Shown in pieces: positions 53,935 to 62,855 of a stretch of 63,541 bases of DNA. The translations under genes and the position numbers were made by a program. Below the pieces are notes generated by a model. It saw only the letters and a program-made list of their open reading frames with translations, was not told where the DNA came from and did no database searches. The first letter of the stretch is position 1. The number at the start of each line of letters is the position of its first letter. This DNA is from Salinivirgaceae bacterium (GTDB lineage Bacteria > Bacteroidota > Bacteroidia > Bacteroidales > SZUA-534): assembly GCA_017474765.1 (NCBI GenBank), contig JAFVGW010000027.1, positions 1 through 63,541 of the forward strand, given 5' to 3'.

Positions 53935-53978
53935 CAAATATATATAAAAATCTATTTACCCACCGTGTTGGTAGGTTA
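53935..53978 (-). promoter_or_regulatory. metY promoter with overlapping dyad operator
   Basis: TATATTTG (minus strand, 53935-53942) fits the -7 box. The imperfect dyad ACCCACC-GTGTT-GGTAGGT (53958-53976, TTA/TAA at its flanks) covers the -33 position. A repressor bound there would block transcription; the Rrf2 protein encoded downstream is the likely candidate. No such dyad was seen before cysK or the Rrf2 gene. Confidence 0.6.
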
Positions 53979-54127
53979 TTTTTTTAAAAAAAATTATTTT
54001 TTATTACATTACACTAATAATCAGGTTATTACAAATTATATGTATAGCCATCAAAAATCATTTTTTTATCAGCAGCACCAGAAAAGGAAGAATTTGGAAC
54101 TGGAAAGCAATTTTGCAATTAAAACTA

Positions 54128-54135
54128 TACATTTG
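54128..54135 (+). promoter_or_regulatory. -7 promoter box of the second BspA-like gene
   Basis: TACATTTG fits TAnnTTTG and lies 29 bp before the start codon. No TTTG at the standard -33 distance is seen. Confidence 0.5.
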
Positions 54136-54164
54136 CCATTGGAAAAACATAAACACACATCATT

Positions 54165-57100
54165 ATGAAAAAGTTTGCAACTTCTTTGTTCGCAGTAATG
54201 CTTGCAGGGCAGGTGTGGTCACAAACCACTTTTACTATTGACAATTTGAAATACACAGTGACCAACGCCTCCAAGCGCGAAGTTTCTGTTGGTTGCGGAG
54301 ATACCTCCTTGGTTGGAACCCTTGTGCTTAAAGCATCTGTGGATAATAATGGGGTAACTTATACAGTTACCAGCATTGGCGCTAATGCGTTTGAAAACTG
54401 CACCGATTTAGTATCGGTCACAATTCCCAATACTGTTACAAAAATAGGAGCTGGAGCATTCTACAATTGCAGCGGTTTGGCACCAGTGTTGATTCCTCAT
54501 TCTGTTAAAAGTATTGGTGGGGACGCATTCTACAATGTTCGTAGAATTGTAAGTGATGGTATGACCACATACGGCAGTCCATGGGGTGCACGCGACGTTT
54601 TATATTTTTCTGATGACCCCGACGATAATGGCTTTATTTATTCTAATGCTACAAAAACTTGCATTTCCTGTTATGTCGGTGTGGGAGGTGATGTTACAAT
54701 ACCAAACACAGTTACACGTATTGCTGACAAAGCATTTTACAGTTGTAGCAATGTGGAATCGGTGACAATACCTAATTCGGTGACAAGCGTTGGGTGGAAC
54801 TTGTTCGAGAATTGCACCGCCCTAACCTCGGCTACCATTCCGAGCAGTCTTAAATATATTGGTATGTATATGTTCTCGGGTTGCAGCAGTTTGACTTCAG
54901 TGAACATTCCAAACTCGGTAACAAGAATTGACGAACACGCTTTCTCAGGTTGCGGCAGACTAACTTCGATAACCATTCCTGATGGAGTCACAACCATAGG
55001 CAACTACGCATTCTCGGGGTGCAGCAGTCTGACTTCGGTAGCAATCCCGAATACTGTAACAAGCATTGGTATAGGCGCGTTCTATAATTGTAAGGGGCTA
55101 ACATCCGTAACAATAAGTAATTCGGTTAAAAGTATTGACGATGCTACGTTTGACAATTGCACAAGCCTGCAGTCGGTAACTATTCCCAATTCTGTTTCAA
55201 GTATTGGCTACAGTGCATTTTCCGGTTGCTCAAGTTTGAAATCGGTGGATATTCCCAGTTCAGTTACCAGCATCGGCGGACGCGCGTTTAGCGGTTGTGC
55301 CATGAAATCGGCAAGCATTCCCAATTCTGTAAAAAACATTGGTGAAAACGCATTTGAGGGGATAACAAACATTTCATACTCCGGTGAAGCCGAAGGCGCA
55401 CCTTGGGGTGCCAGATTTTATAATGTCGAGCCAGACGAAAACGGATTTATTTATGCAGATGCAGAGAAAACACAACTTTCGGGATATATTGGAGATGGTG
55501 GCGACGTGACCATTCCAAATACAGTAACAAAGATTTGTGAATCCGCATTTTGTTTGTGCCAAAACCTGACATCGGTAACAATCCCAAACTCAGTGAAAAT
55601 TATAGAATCTAATGCTTTCGGATATTGCGATGGCCTTACCTCAGTTTCTATTGGCGCCTCCGTGGAAACAATCGGACCTGGTGCATTCTATGGTTGCGGC
55701 AATCTGGCATCGGTGAACATTCCAGATTCTGTTACCAGCATCGAAGATTGTTTGTTCTCTGGTTGCTCCAGCCTTACATCAATCGTCATTCCCAATTCTG
55801 TTACCAGCATCGGGTCGTTGGCTTTCACAGACTGTTCCAACCTTTCATCGGTGACTATTCCAAATTCAGTGAAAACTATTAGCGCAGAGGCATTTCAGAA
55901 TTGCACTAATCTGGAAACTGTCGTCATTCCCGATTCGATTAGTATTGGCTATGGTGCATTTAAAGGAGTGAAAAACATCATATATAATGGTGAAGCCAAC
56001 ATTCTATACATAAGCGGAGCGCAATATATGAATGCCGAATTCGGTGAAGACGGAGTTGTTTATTATTATGGTACAGGAAGGTCTGTTGTCATCGATTATA
56101 TTGGCGAAGGCGGCGATTTGACTCTGCCCGAGTCGGTGACAACCATTAAAAACGGAGCGTTTGCAAATTGCGATAGTCTGATTTCGATAACCATTCCCAA
56201 CACGGTCACAAGTATTGGTGCGCACGCATTTTCGGGCAGCAAAGATTTGACATCGGTATACATTCCTAAATCTGTGAAAATCATTGAAGATTATGCGTTT
56301 TATGGATGTACTGGGCTGACTTCATTTGTAATTCACGATTCTGTGACAAGCATTGGAACCGGAGCATTCGGGCTGTGCGAAAACTTGTCTTCCATGACCA
56401 TTCCCGAGTCGGTTAAGAGTATTGGCAGCGAGGCGTTTAAAGAGTGTGTCAGCCTGTTGTCTATAACCATTCCGAATTCTGTTTCAAAGATTGCCGAATT
56501 GACATTCTACGGCTGTACCAGTCTTGATTCTGTCACTATCGGCAATTCAGTAACAAGCATCGACGAGAAAGCATTCTATGGTTGTAGTGGTCTGACATCA
56601 ATAGATATTCCCAATTCTGTGAAAATAATTGGTGAATCAGCGTTCGATGGTTGCCGTGGTTTGTCGGAAGTGTTTATCCCTAATTCTGTTACAACTATTT
56701 GCGACCGTGCATTCAATGATTGTGAGTTGTTTTTGATATTTATTCCCAAATCGGTCACTAAAATTGGTTATATACCATTCGATGCAAGATTTATAATCAA
56801 AGCCAGCAAACCTTTGGGCGCGGATAATGAAAATTTTGGGGTAGGCACAGTTATTTATGGTGTGGCCTACGATGACTTTTATGTGTATGCCGATGATGAA
56901 AAGACTTGGATTGTCGCTTACTTGGGCGAAGGTGATAAAGTGAACATACCAGATGCTGTCGTGGGCATTGAACCAGACGCGTTTAGATATTGCGACGGAT
57001 TGCTGCAATACAACCGATATGATAATGGTGAGTATTTAGGCAATAAGCAAAACCCATATCTTGCTTTAATGAGTTCTGGCTTCCCTTACGAGGGTGCTCG

Positions 57101-57623
57101 CACAATACACGATGGTTGCAAAATCATTGTTCAATATGCGTTCTCAAGCAGTTTACTTACAACGTTAGCGATTCCGAATTCTGTAAAAACCATTGAGAGT
57201 GCGGCATTCACCGGTTGCAAAAAACTTTCTTCGATATACATACCAAAATCAGTCTCTTTGATGTGTGAGTCTGCGTTTAAATTGTGCGATACCTTGACCA
57301 TTTATTGCGAGGCGGAATCTCAACCCGACGGATGGAATTCAAATTGGAATCCCAACAACCGTCCGGTTGTTTGGGGGGCAACTATGCCAACCGCCATCAA
57401 CGAATCTGCCGCCTGCGCAGTCAACATATACGCCCATGGTCATACCATTGTGGTTGAAAATGCCACCGATGAAATATATGTTTATGATGCAATGGGCCGC
57501 CTTGTTGGTAGAGACGTTGCGCGCAACGTCCATACAACGGGAATGGCAACAATAACCGTTAATGGCACAGGTGTTTATGTTGTAAAAACAAGTAACACAG
57601 TGAAACGGGTGGTTGTAAATTAA
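54165..57623 (+). CDS. BspA-like leucine-rich-repeat surface protein
   Basis: A 1152-residue secreted protein. Signal peptide about residues 1-20 (GQVWSQ). About 30 LRR_5 repeats of 23 residues follow (for example SVTIPNSVTSIGxxAFxGC), broken by several non-LRR cassettes with PWGAR, DENGFIYADAEKTQL and YIGDGGDVTIPNTV. The C-terminal part HGHTIVVENATDEIYVYDAMG...GVYVVKTSNTVKRVVVN matches that of the BspA-like protein at 11197-13941 and resembles a T9SS sorting domain. A palindrome near-copy is embedded in it. It is probably an adhesin; the binding partner is unknown. It lacks the bacterial-repeat and Cys-paired modules of the first protein. Confidence 0.88.
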   Translation: MKKFATSLFAVMLAGQVWSQTTFTIDNLKYTVTNASKREVSVGCGDTSLVGTLVLKASVDNNGVTYTVTSIGANAFENCTDLVSVTIPNTVTKIGAGAFYNCSGLAPVLIPHSVKSIGGDAFYNVRRIVSDGMTTYGSPWGARDVLYFSDDPDDNGFIYSNATKTCISCYVGVGGDVTIPNTVTRIADKAFYSCSNVESVTIPNSVTSVGWNLFENCTALTSATIPSSLKYIGMYMFSGCSSLTSVNIPNSVTRIDEHAFSGCGRLTSITIPDGVTTIGNYAFSGCSSLTSVAIPNTVTSIGIGAFYNCKGLTSVTISNSVKSIDDATFDNCTSLQSVTIPNSVSSIGYSAFSGCSSLKSVDIPSSVTSIGGRAFSGCAMKSASIPNSVKNIGENAFEGITNISYSGEAEGAPWGARFYNVEPDENGFIYADAEKTQLSGYIGDGGDVTIPNTVTKICESAFCLCQNLTSVTIPNSVKIIESNAFGYCDGLTSVSIGASVETIGPGAFYGCGNLASVNIPDSVTSIEDCLFSGCSSLTSIVIPNSVTSIGSLAFTDCSNLSSVTIPNSVKTISAEAFQNCTNLETVVIPDSISIGYGAFKGVKNIIYNGEANILYISGAQYMNAEFGEDGVVYYYGTGRSVVIDYIGEGGDLTLPESVTTIKNGAFANCDSLISITIPNTVTSIGAHAFSGSKDLTSVYIPKSVKIIEDYAFYGCTGLTSFVIHDSVTSIGTGAFGLCENLSSMTIPESVKSIGSEAFKECVSLLSITIPNSVSKIAELTFYGCTSLDSVTIGNSVTSIDEKAFYGCSGLTSIDIPNSVKIIGESAFDGCRGLSEVFIPNSVTTICDRAFNDCELFLIFIPKSVTKIGYIPFDARFIIKASKPLGADNENFGVGTVIYGVAYDDFYVYADDEKTWIVAYLGEGDKVNIPDAVVGIEPDAFRYCDGLLQYNRYDNGEYLGNKQNPYLALMSSGFPYEGARTIHDGCKIIVQYAFSSSLLTTLAIPNSVKTIESAAFTGCKKLSSIYIPKSVSLMCESAFKLCDTLTIYCEAESQPDGWNSNWNPNNRPVVWGATMPTAINESAACAVNIYAHGHTIVVENATDEIYVYDAMGRLVGRDVARNVHTTGMATITVNGTGVYVVKTSNTVKRVVVN
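57508..57535. repeat. 28-bp imperfect palindrome inside a coding region
   Basis: Same sequence as at 13841-13868 except for the right end (CGTCCATAC instead of CGTCTCTAC). It encodes GRDVARNVHT at the equivalent place in the C-terminal domain. Confidence 0.88.
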
Positions 57624-57716
57624 AATCACACATAAACAACTGACAATTAAGGAGAAGCATTATTATCAATGCCTTTTCTTTTTAAGTATGGATGTAATAA
57701 TCTGCCAGTTAGTTAT

Positions 57717-58613
57717 TCAATTTTTGGCAGTCATCCACCTTCCGCTCGCGCCGCAGGGCAGCACCAAGCCGTTCGAAGTCACGGGCAGACCCACTTCGCT
57801 TGCCGCAACATTGCCGCCAAAGCGTTTAAGCGCCGTGCTCAGCATATACGACAGCACTGCAGGTTGTAAACCTGTTGTGTATGAATTGATTAAGAAGAAA
57901 ATCGGCGCATCGCTCAACAATTGCGAGCAGAGTTGGATGAGCGGAAAAACATTGTCTTCAATCTTCCAGATTTCGCCTTTCGGGCCGCGGCCATACGACG
58001 GCGGGTCCATAATAATGGCGTCGTAGCGGCTGCCACGGCGGATTTCGCGCTCAACAAATTTCACGCAGTCGTCCACAATCCAGCGGATGGGCGCTTCGGC
58101 CAATCCCGACACCGCCGCATTCTCGCGAGCCCAGGCCACCATTCCCTTTGCCGCGTCAACGTGCGTGACGTGCGCACCAGCCGCCGCAGCCGCAATGGTA
58201 GCGCCGCCCGTGTAGGCGAACATATTCAGCACACTGATTTTGCGGTCGGGATTTTGCTGCTTTGCCGCGGCAATTATCTGCGAGAACCAGTCCCAGTTTA
58301 CAGCCTGCTCGGGGAAAACTCCCGTGTGCTTGAAACTGAATGGTTTGAGCCTGAAAGTCAGCGTTTTGCCAATAACCAGCGGGTAGCGGATGGTCCACTC
58401 GTTGGGCAGATTGAAGAATTCCCACTCGCCGCCGCCGCTCTTGCTGCGGTGGTAGTGGCCGTTCATCCGCGTCCAGCCTTTTTCGGTTTTCGGGGTGTCC
58501 CAAATCACCTGCGGGTCGGGGCGGACAAGCGTGTATTTGTCCCAGCGTTCAAGTTTTTCGCCACAAGAACTGTCAATCACTTGATAATCTTTCCAACGGT
58601 CGGCAATCCACAT
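57717..58613 (-). CDS. SAM-dependent rRNA methyltransferase-like protein (RlmI family)
   Basis: A 298-residue class I methyltransferase. The SAM-binding motif is VLNMFAYTGGATIAAAAAGAHVTHVDA, and the catalytic-site motif is IIMDPPSYGRGPKGE, typical of RlmI/RlmK-type 5-methylcytosine or m2G rRNA methyltransferases. It lacks the N-terminal PUA domain of RlmI. It follows the DUF4835 gene by 18 bp on the same strand. The nucleotide modified is not known. Confidence 0.85.
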   Translation of the reverse strand: MWIADRWKDYQVIDSSCGEKLERWDKYTLVRPDPQVIWDTPKTEKGWTRMNGHYHRSKSGGGEWEFFNLPNEWTIRYPLVIGKTLTFRLKPFSFKHTGVFPEQAVNWDWFSQIIAAAKQQNPDRKISVLNMFAYTGGATIAAAAAGAHVTHVDAAKGMVAWARENAAVSGLAEAPIRWIVDDCVKFVEREIRRGSRYDAIIMDPPSYGRGPKGEIWKIEDNVFPLIQLCSQLLSDAPIFFLINSYTTGLQPAVLSYMLSTALKRFGGNVAASEVGLPVTSNGLVLPCGASGRWMTAKN

Positions 58614-58631
58614 AATCGGGTGGTTATCAGA

Positions 58632-59549
58632 TTATTTCTTTTTGATTTTGTCGTATTTCGACAGGTTCGAAGCGTCAATCTCTTTCAGAAAATTGTACAC
58701 TTTGTTCTGCTGCGCCTGGTCCGACGAGTTCGAGAAGATGTTGACAATCTCATCGGCTTTGGCGTCGAAGAAAATCGACATCAGGTATGAGTCGGACTTC
58801 TGACGGTGAACCTTCAGCAGGTCGTTCATTCCTTCGGCAATCGATGCGCAGCCGTCGGCAAGGCGCGTGCCCATCAGGTCGAGCCCAAGGCGGTGATACT
58901 TATAAATATACTCGCGGATGGGCGCGTAAATCGAGTTCATCAGGTTTTCGGCCAGCCAGTAGCGGTTGCGTTTGTTGGTCTCAAACGACTTCCAGCCAGC
59001 GTAGTTCGAGCCTTGCGCGTTGTTCACAATCTTCTGCGCCTTCTCAAAATAAGGCGTGCCGCCCATCTTGCCGAACGAGTCGTAGTCGAAACCGATGATG
59101 ATGTAAACGTAGTAGGCAATGAGCGATGTCAGTTCGTCGTGACTGTTCTCGTTGAAAATCAGCGTCTCACCGTCGGCATATTTGAATTGAATGTTCTTGT
59201 CGAGAATGTTCAGCATCGGGCTGTCGTAGCCAGTGCCATACACGGGGCGGCTCGAAACCACCTGCAGCGTGGCCTGAAACTCATCGCTGTAAACTTCTTT
59301 GGTGATGTTCAGCAGCATATTGCACTTGATGCGTTCTTCGGTCTTGAACACGTTGTTGGTCCAAATCTGATTGGTAACAAACTCATTCAGAGCCTTTTGC
59401 ATATTCTCGTACTTTGAGTTGTCAACGCCCTGAAGTTGCGAGTGGCTCACTTGGATTCTTATCTCAAGTTCTTGAGCCGCAGCGCTTTGCGCGAATATTG
59501 CAACAAACAGTGCCGCAATCAGATATGCACGTTTCATCAGTCGGTTCAT
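58632..59549 (-). CDS. DUF4835 exported protein
   Basis: A 305-residue protein with a signal peptide (about residues 1-25, AQSAAAQ). The body (ELEIRIQVSHSQLQGVDNSKYENMQKAL, SYDFGKMGGTPYFEKAQKIVNNAQ-like region) matches the DUF4835 family found only in Bacteroidota, of unknown function. Its start overlaps the coaBC stop by 4 bp (ATGA), which is conserved gene order in the group. It is probably periplasmic or surface-linked. Confidence 0.87.
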   Translation of the reverse strand: MNRLMKRAYLIAALFVAIFAQSAAAQELEIRIQVSHSQLQGVDNSKYENMQKALNEFVTNQIWTNNVFKTEERIKCNMLLNITKEVYSDEFQATLQVVSSRPVYGTGYDSPMLNILDKNIQFKYADGETLIFNENSHDELTSLIAYYVYIIIGFDYDSFGKMGGTPYFEKAQKIVNNAQGSNYAGWKSFETNKRNRYWLAENLMNSIYAPIREYIYKYHRLGLDLMGTRLADGCASIAEGMNDLLKVHRQKSDSYLMSIFFDAKADEIVNIFSNSSDQAQQNKVYNFLKEIDASNLSKYDKIKKK

Positions 59550-60760
59550 TGCTGTTTGTTGTTGAGCAGCGGCACCAGTTGCGCAATAATGTCGCGTGCC
59601 ACCGCGTGTTTGTCTTTCTTTTGATAATCAATCTGTTGGCCATCGTTTTTGATGATGGTCACGCGATTGGTGTCGCAGCAGAATCCAGCGCCCGCTTCGT
59701 TTGCGTTGTTGAACACGATGAAGTCCAGATTCTTCTTCTGCAACTTTTCGGCGGCGTTGGCCAGGCCGTTTTCAGTTTCGAGCGCGAACCCCACAAGCAC
59801 CTGCCCCGAGCGTTTTGCCTTGCCCAAAGTTGCGGCAATGTCGGGTGTCGATTCAAGAGTGACGGTCATTGCCGCATCGCTCTTTTTTATTTTCTGCCCA
59901 GCGATGTTGGCGGGGCGGTAGTCGGCCACGGCGGCGGCCATAATTGCCGCGTCGCAGTTGGCAAAGTTGGCGGTGCAGGCTTCAAACATCTGCTGCGCCG
60001 ATTCCACATCGATGCGCTTGATTTTTGGGTTGGCGGTTGCCAGATTGACAGGCCCGCTCACCAGAATCACGCTTGCGCCTGCGTCGGCGGCCGCTTCGGC
60101 CAGTGCAAAGCCCATCTTCCCCGACGAGTAGTTGCCGATAAACCGCACAGGGTCAATCTTTTCGTAGGTCGGACCCGCAGTGACAAGCACCGTGCGGCCT
60201 TTGAGCGGTTGGTCGCTCTCAAAATAGTTCGCCAGCGCGCCGACAATGGTTTCGGGTTCAGCCATACGGCCTTTGCCGCTCAGTCCGCTTGCCAGTTCGC
60301 CCGCTTCGGCATCAATGATGATGTTGCCTGTGGCTTTCAGTGTCGCAATGTTTCGCTGCGTGGCGGGATGGGCGTACATATCAAGGTCCATTGCAGGTGC
60401 AACAAACACCTTGCCGCGCATCGACAGATAAGTTGTTGTGAGCAGGTTATCGGCAATGCCGTTGGCCATTTTCGCGATGGTGTTGGCTGTGGCGGGCGCC
60501 ACAATCATCGCATCGGCCCAGAGCCCCAACTTCACGTGGCTGTGCCACTCGCCGTTTTCGGGGTTGAAGAACTCTGTGAGAACGGGATTCTGCGAAAGCG
60601 TGGCAAACGTGAGCGGCGCCACAAACTGCTTTGCCGCGGGTGTCATCACCACCTTCACGCTGGCGCCTTCTTTTACAAGCAAACGGGTAAGATTTGCAGC
60701 CTTGTATGCCGCAATTCCACCCGTCACGCCAAGTAATATGTTCTTACCCGATAAAGACAC
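59546..60760 (-). CDS. coaBC: Phosphopantothenoylcysteine decarboxylase/synthase
   Basis: A 404-residue bifunctional coenzyme A enzyme. The CoaC flavoprotein domain begins LGVTGGIAAYKAANLTRLL and includes PAMDLDMYAHPATQ, the family's active-site loop. The CoaB ligase domain follows from about residue 180 with VTAGPTYEKIDPVRFIGN and YSSGKMGFALAEAA. Together they convert phosphopantothenate and cysteine to phosphopantetheine. The start is a GTG that shares one base with the omega-subunit stop (TAGTG), so translation is coupled. Confidence 0.95.
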   Translation of the reverse strand: MSLSGKNILLGVTGGIAAYKAANLTRLLVKEGASVKVVMTPAAKQFVAPLTFATLSQNPVLTEFFNPENGEWHSHVKLGLWADAMIVAPATANTIAKMANGIADNLLTTTYLSMRGKVFVAPAMDLDMYAHPATQRNIATLKATGNIIIDAEAGELASGLSGKGRMAEPETIVGALANYFESDQPLKGRTVLVTAGPTYEKIDPVRFIGNYSSGKMGFALAEAAADAGASVILVSGPVNLATANPKIKRIDVESAQQMFEACTANFANCDAAIMAAAVADYRPANIAGQKIKKSDAAMTVTLESTPDIAATLGKAKRSGQVLVGFALETENGLANAAEKLQKKNLDFIVFNNANEAGAGFCCDTNRVTIIKNDGQQIDYQKKDKHAVARDIIAQLVPLLNNKQQ

Positions 60761-61086
60761 TATTCAAGTTCCTTCTCAGGTTTGCGCCAGTAAACCTTGT
60801 CGTTTACAAACTCGTCGATGGCCATCGATGTTGGTTTCGGCAGAGCCTCGTAGAACTTCGAAATCTCAATTTGTTCGCGGTTCTCAAAAACTTCTTCAAG
60901 GTTGTCGGTGTACGATGCAAACTCCTCGAGTTTCTTCTGCAGTTCCTCTTTGATTTCAACCGAGATTTGGTTTGCACGGCGCGAAAGCACAACGATGCTC
61001 TCGTACAGGTTGCCTGTTTCGTTCTCGATTGGCCTAACGTCGCGTGTAATGGTTGTTACAGGCGCATTGCTTTTTTTGTAATCCAT
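60760..61086 (-). CDS. rpoZ: RNA polymerase omega subunit (Rpb6-like)
   Basis: A 108-residue protein of the Bacteroidota omega/Rpb6 family that helps assemble RNA polymerase. The recognisable stretch is ENETGNLYESIVVLSRRANQISVEIKEEL, with the conserved Y-E and R-A-N-Q. It lies between bamD (2-bp gap) and coaBC (1-bp overlap), the usual order in Bacteroidales. Confidence 0.88.
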   Translation of the reverse strand: MDYKKSNAPVTTITRDVRPIENETGNLYESIVVLSRRANQISVEIKEELQKKLEEFASYTDNLEEVFENREQIEISKFYEALPKPTSMAIDEFVNDKVYWRKPEKELE

Positions 61087-61088
61087 TT

Positions 61089-61889
61089 TTATAATTTTTT
61101 AATCTGTTCAACAGACTGGTTATACATTGATTCTATTTCATTAATATATTGTGATTGAGGAAATTCGTCGATAAACGAGTAATACTCAGTCACCGTATTC
61201 TGGTAGCGTTCGGCCTTTTTGTCCTCAACGCTGTTCTCGGCCAGCATAAAGTTCGATTTCACAACCATATACATCAACTCCTCACGATAGCGCGAGTCGG
61301 GAAATTCCTTCAACGAGTTTTTCAGAGTGACGTTAGCCGCCTGATACTCACGCAGTTTGAAGTATAGTTTTGCAGTTATATACGATTTTTCCTCAAGTTT
61401 CTGCCGCATCTCATCAATCACATTGTTTGCTTCATTAATGTATTGCCCTTGCGGGAATTTATTGAGATACAACTGCATTGCGTTGATGGCCTTCAACGAG
61501 CAAGCCTGGTCGAGTTCAACTCGCGGCGAATCCTTATAGTAGCACGCCCCGTTCATATAATAAGCCTCCTCGGCACGCTCCGAAAACGGATATGTCTTGT
61601 AGAACGTCTCAAAATAGTAGGCACCCATTGTGTAGTCGTGCATCTTGTAGTGGCAGTAGGCGTAGAGCATCTGCGCCTCTTCGGCCTTGTCGCTTCCGCG
61701 AAGCACGCTCACCACGTCGTCGAGCAGAGCCTTGGCGTGATAGTAGTCCTCATACTCGTAATAGTCCTTGGCCTTCTGGTACTTCATCATGTAGTCGCCG
61801 CTCTTCTGGATTTTGTAGTATTCGCTACAATCGGTGAACAGCATTGCACACACAAAAACAACCAAAAACGATATTGCTCTATTGCCCAT
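61089..61889 (-). CDS. bamD: Outer-membrane assembly lipoprotein BamD
   Basis: A 266-residue lipoprotein with a signal ending LFTDC, followed by TPR-like repeats (YYHAKALLDDVVSVLRGSDKAEEAQMLYAYC, YTMGAYYFETFYKTYPFSERAEEAYYM). It is part of the BAM complex that inserts beta-barrels in the outer membrane. The Asp before the lipobox Cys is unusual but seen in loose Bacteroidota lipoboxes. It heads the four-gene transcript bamD-rpoZ-coaBC-DUF4835. Confidence 0.92.
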   Translation of the reverse strand: MGNRAISFLVVFVCAMLFTDCSEYYKIQKSGDYMMKYQKAKDYYEYEDYYHAKALLDDVVSVLRGSDKAEEAQMLYAYCHYKMHDYTMGAYYFETFYKTYPFSERAEEAYYMNGACYYKDSPRVELDQACSLKAINAMQLYLNKFPQGQYINEANNVIDEMRQKLEEKSYITAKLYFKLREYQAANVTLKNSLKEFPDSRYREELMYMVVKSNFMLAENSVEDKKAERYQNTVTEYYSFIDEFPQSQYINEIESMYNQSVEQIKKL

Positions 61890-61958
61890 AAATTCAGTTT
61901 ACAACGTCAATTATAACGTAAAACTCATCAGTTTATTGACCCAAATTCATTTGGGCTG

Positions 61959-61966
61959 CAAATATA
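61959..61966 (-). promoter_or_regulatory. -7 promoter box of the bamD operon
   Basis: On the minus strand TATATTTG fits TAnnTTTG and lies 70 bp upstream of the bamD start. CAAA at 61983-61986 (TTTG on the minus strand) is close to the -33 position. Confidence 0.55.
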
Positions 61967-62073
61967 ATCAATCGGTTGATACAAACGAATGTTGTTTTTT
62001 GCGATTTCGGGGTAAAAATGAATTTCGATTTCCGACAAGTTCAAAAATCATTTCCATTTCCAATCTTCTTTTA

Positions 62074-62137
62074 TATTTTTGTCTTGATATGCAAATGAAT
62101 AAAGACCGATGCAGTTTAAATAAAATGCATATTTTTG
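62074..62137 (+). promoter_or_regulatory. Two -7 boxes before the antitoxin-like gene
   Basis: TATTTTTG occurs at 62074-62081 and again at 62130-62137; both fit TAnnTTTG. The second is 28 bp before the ATG at 62165. The region 62047-62096 is similar to 62531-62576, so one promoter appears duplicated. Confidence 0.5.
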
Positions 62138-62164
62138 CGGTATAACAATGAAAGTGAGGCGAGT

Positions 62165-62398
62165 ATGGAACTGACAGCAAAACCTTTAAACGAAGCGCAA
62201 CTGGATTTTTTACGGTTGTTGGGGCATATTAAAACCACCGAAGAATTGGACGAACTTCGTCAGGTTGTCAGCGATTTCTATGCCCGCAAGGCGGAGGAAG
62301 CAATGGACCGCCTTTGGGAAACGGGGCAATGGAATAGCGAAAAAGATGAAGAAATTCTGAAAACACACCTTCGCACCCCATACAAATATGCCAGATAA
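62165..62398 (+). CDS. Antitoxin-like small protein
   Basis: A 77-residue protein beginning MELTAKPLNEAQLDFLRLLGHI, with KTTEELDELRQVVSDFYARKAEEAMDRLWETGQW in the middle. Proteins of this kind precede PIN-domain genes in Bacteroidota toxin-antitoxin loci as I recall. The frame is open 10 codons upstream, but those overlap the promoter box, so 62165 is preferred. Its 3' end overlaps the PIN remnant by 11 bp, typical TA coupling. The toxin partner is broken, so it may be an orphan antitoxin. Confidence 0.65.
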   Translation: MELTAKPLNEAQLDFLRLLGHIKTTEELDELRQVVSDFYARKAEEAMDRLWETGQWNSEKDEEILKTHLRTPYKYAR

Positions 62399-62483
62399 AA
62401 GAATTGTTCTCAATACAAACGTATTGATTTTTTCTGTGCTCACACTGAATGAGTTTATTGAATCACTAAAGGAAGGGGTATAA
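62388..62483 (+). pseudogene. Internally deleted PIN-domain toxin gene
   Basis: 31 codons and a stop read MPDKRIVLNTNVLIFSV followed by LTLNEFIESLKEGV. The first part is the N-terminus of COG1569-type PIN nucleases, normally K-R-I-V-L-D-T-N; here the first catalytic Asp is Asn. The second part looks like the family's C-terminal tail. About 100 central residues are missing and the join stays in frame. It overlaps the antitoxin-like gene by 11 bp. No nuclease activity is expected. Confidence 0.7.
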
Positions 62484-62556
62484 AACACTGCAGCATACAT
62501 TCTCTGATTTCTGCTACTCCTCGAAAAAACTTTTTCCATTTCCAACCTACTTTTTA

Positions 62557-62564
62557 TACCTTTG
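62557..62564 (+). promoter_or_regulatory. -7 promoter box before a gene-poor stretch
   Basis: TACCTTTG fits TAnnTTTG within a segment (62531-62576) that resembles the promoter region at 62047-62096. No clear gene follows; the next features are the terminator at 62823 and the HTH gene at 62907. Confidence 0.5.
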
Positions 62565-62570
62565 TCTTGT

Positions 62571-62855
62571 AATGCATTTTATGCCGCAAAGCGTAATTTG
62601 CAAAGTGACATATTGAAAGACGTTTACTAACGTTTTCCTTTTGGCCTTTCTGAATCTCGCAGGATTTAAATGGGGTGTCAAAGAGAAAGCAATCGTGGAC
62701 GCCTATTTTGGTGTATGTAATTCGTAACATCGGGTTATTTAAGGTGTTATGTCTTTTATATGGCCAAACGTGGCTTTCGCGTTGCTCAATCTTACAGTGG
62801 TGGGCATCCGAAGGCCTTGAATCGTGGGAGCGAGTAACAGAATCCCACGTTTTTT
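62571..62855 (+). ncRNA. Candidate non-coding RNA between promoter and terminator
   Basis: About 285 bp bounded by a -7 box and a terminator, without a convincing ORF. Local pairings include ACGTT / AACGT near 62620-62635 and TTTGGCC / GGCCAAA (62641-62647 with 62762-62768). A 62-codon frame at 62675 shows no recognisable feature. It does not show the signatures of tmRNA or RNase P RNA. It could be a 6S-like or other small RNA, or decayed sequence. Confidence 0.3.

Noticed and set aside
62571..62855. tmRNA or RNase P RNA
   Set aside because: No tRNA-like CCA end or tag frame, and the RNase P core GAGGAAAGUCC is missing.
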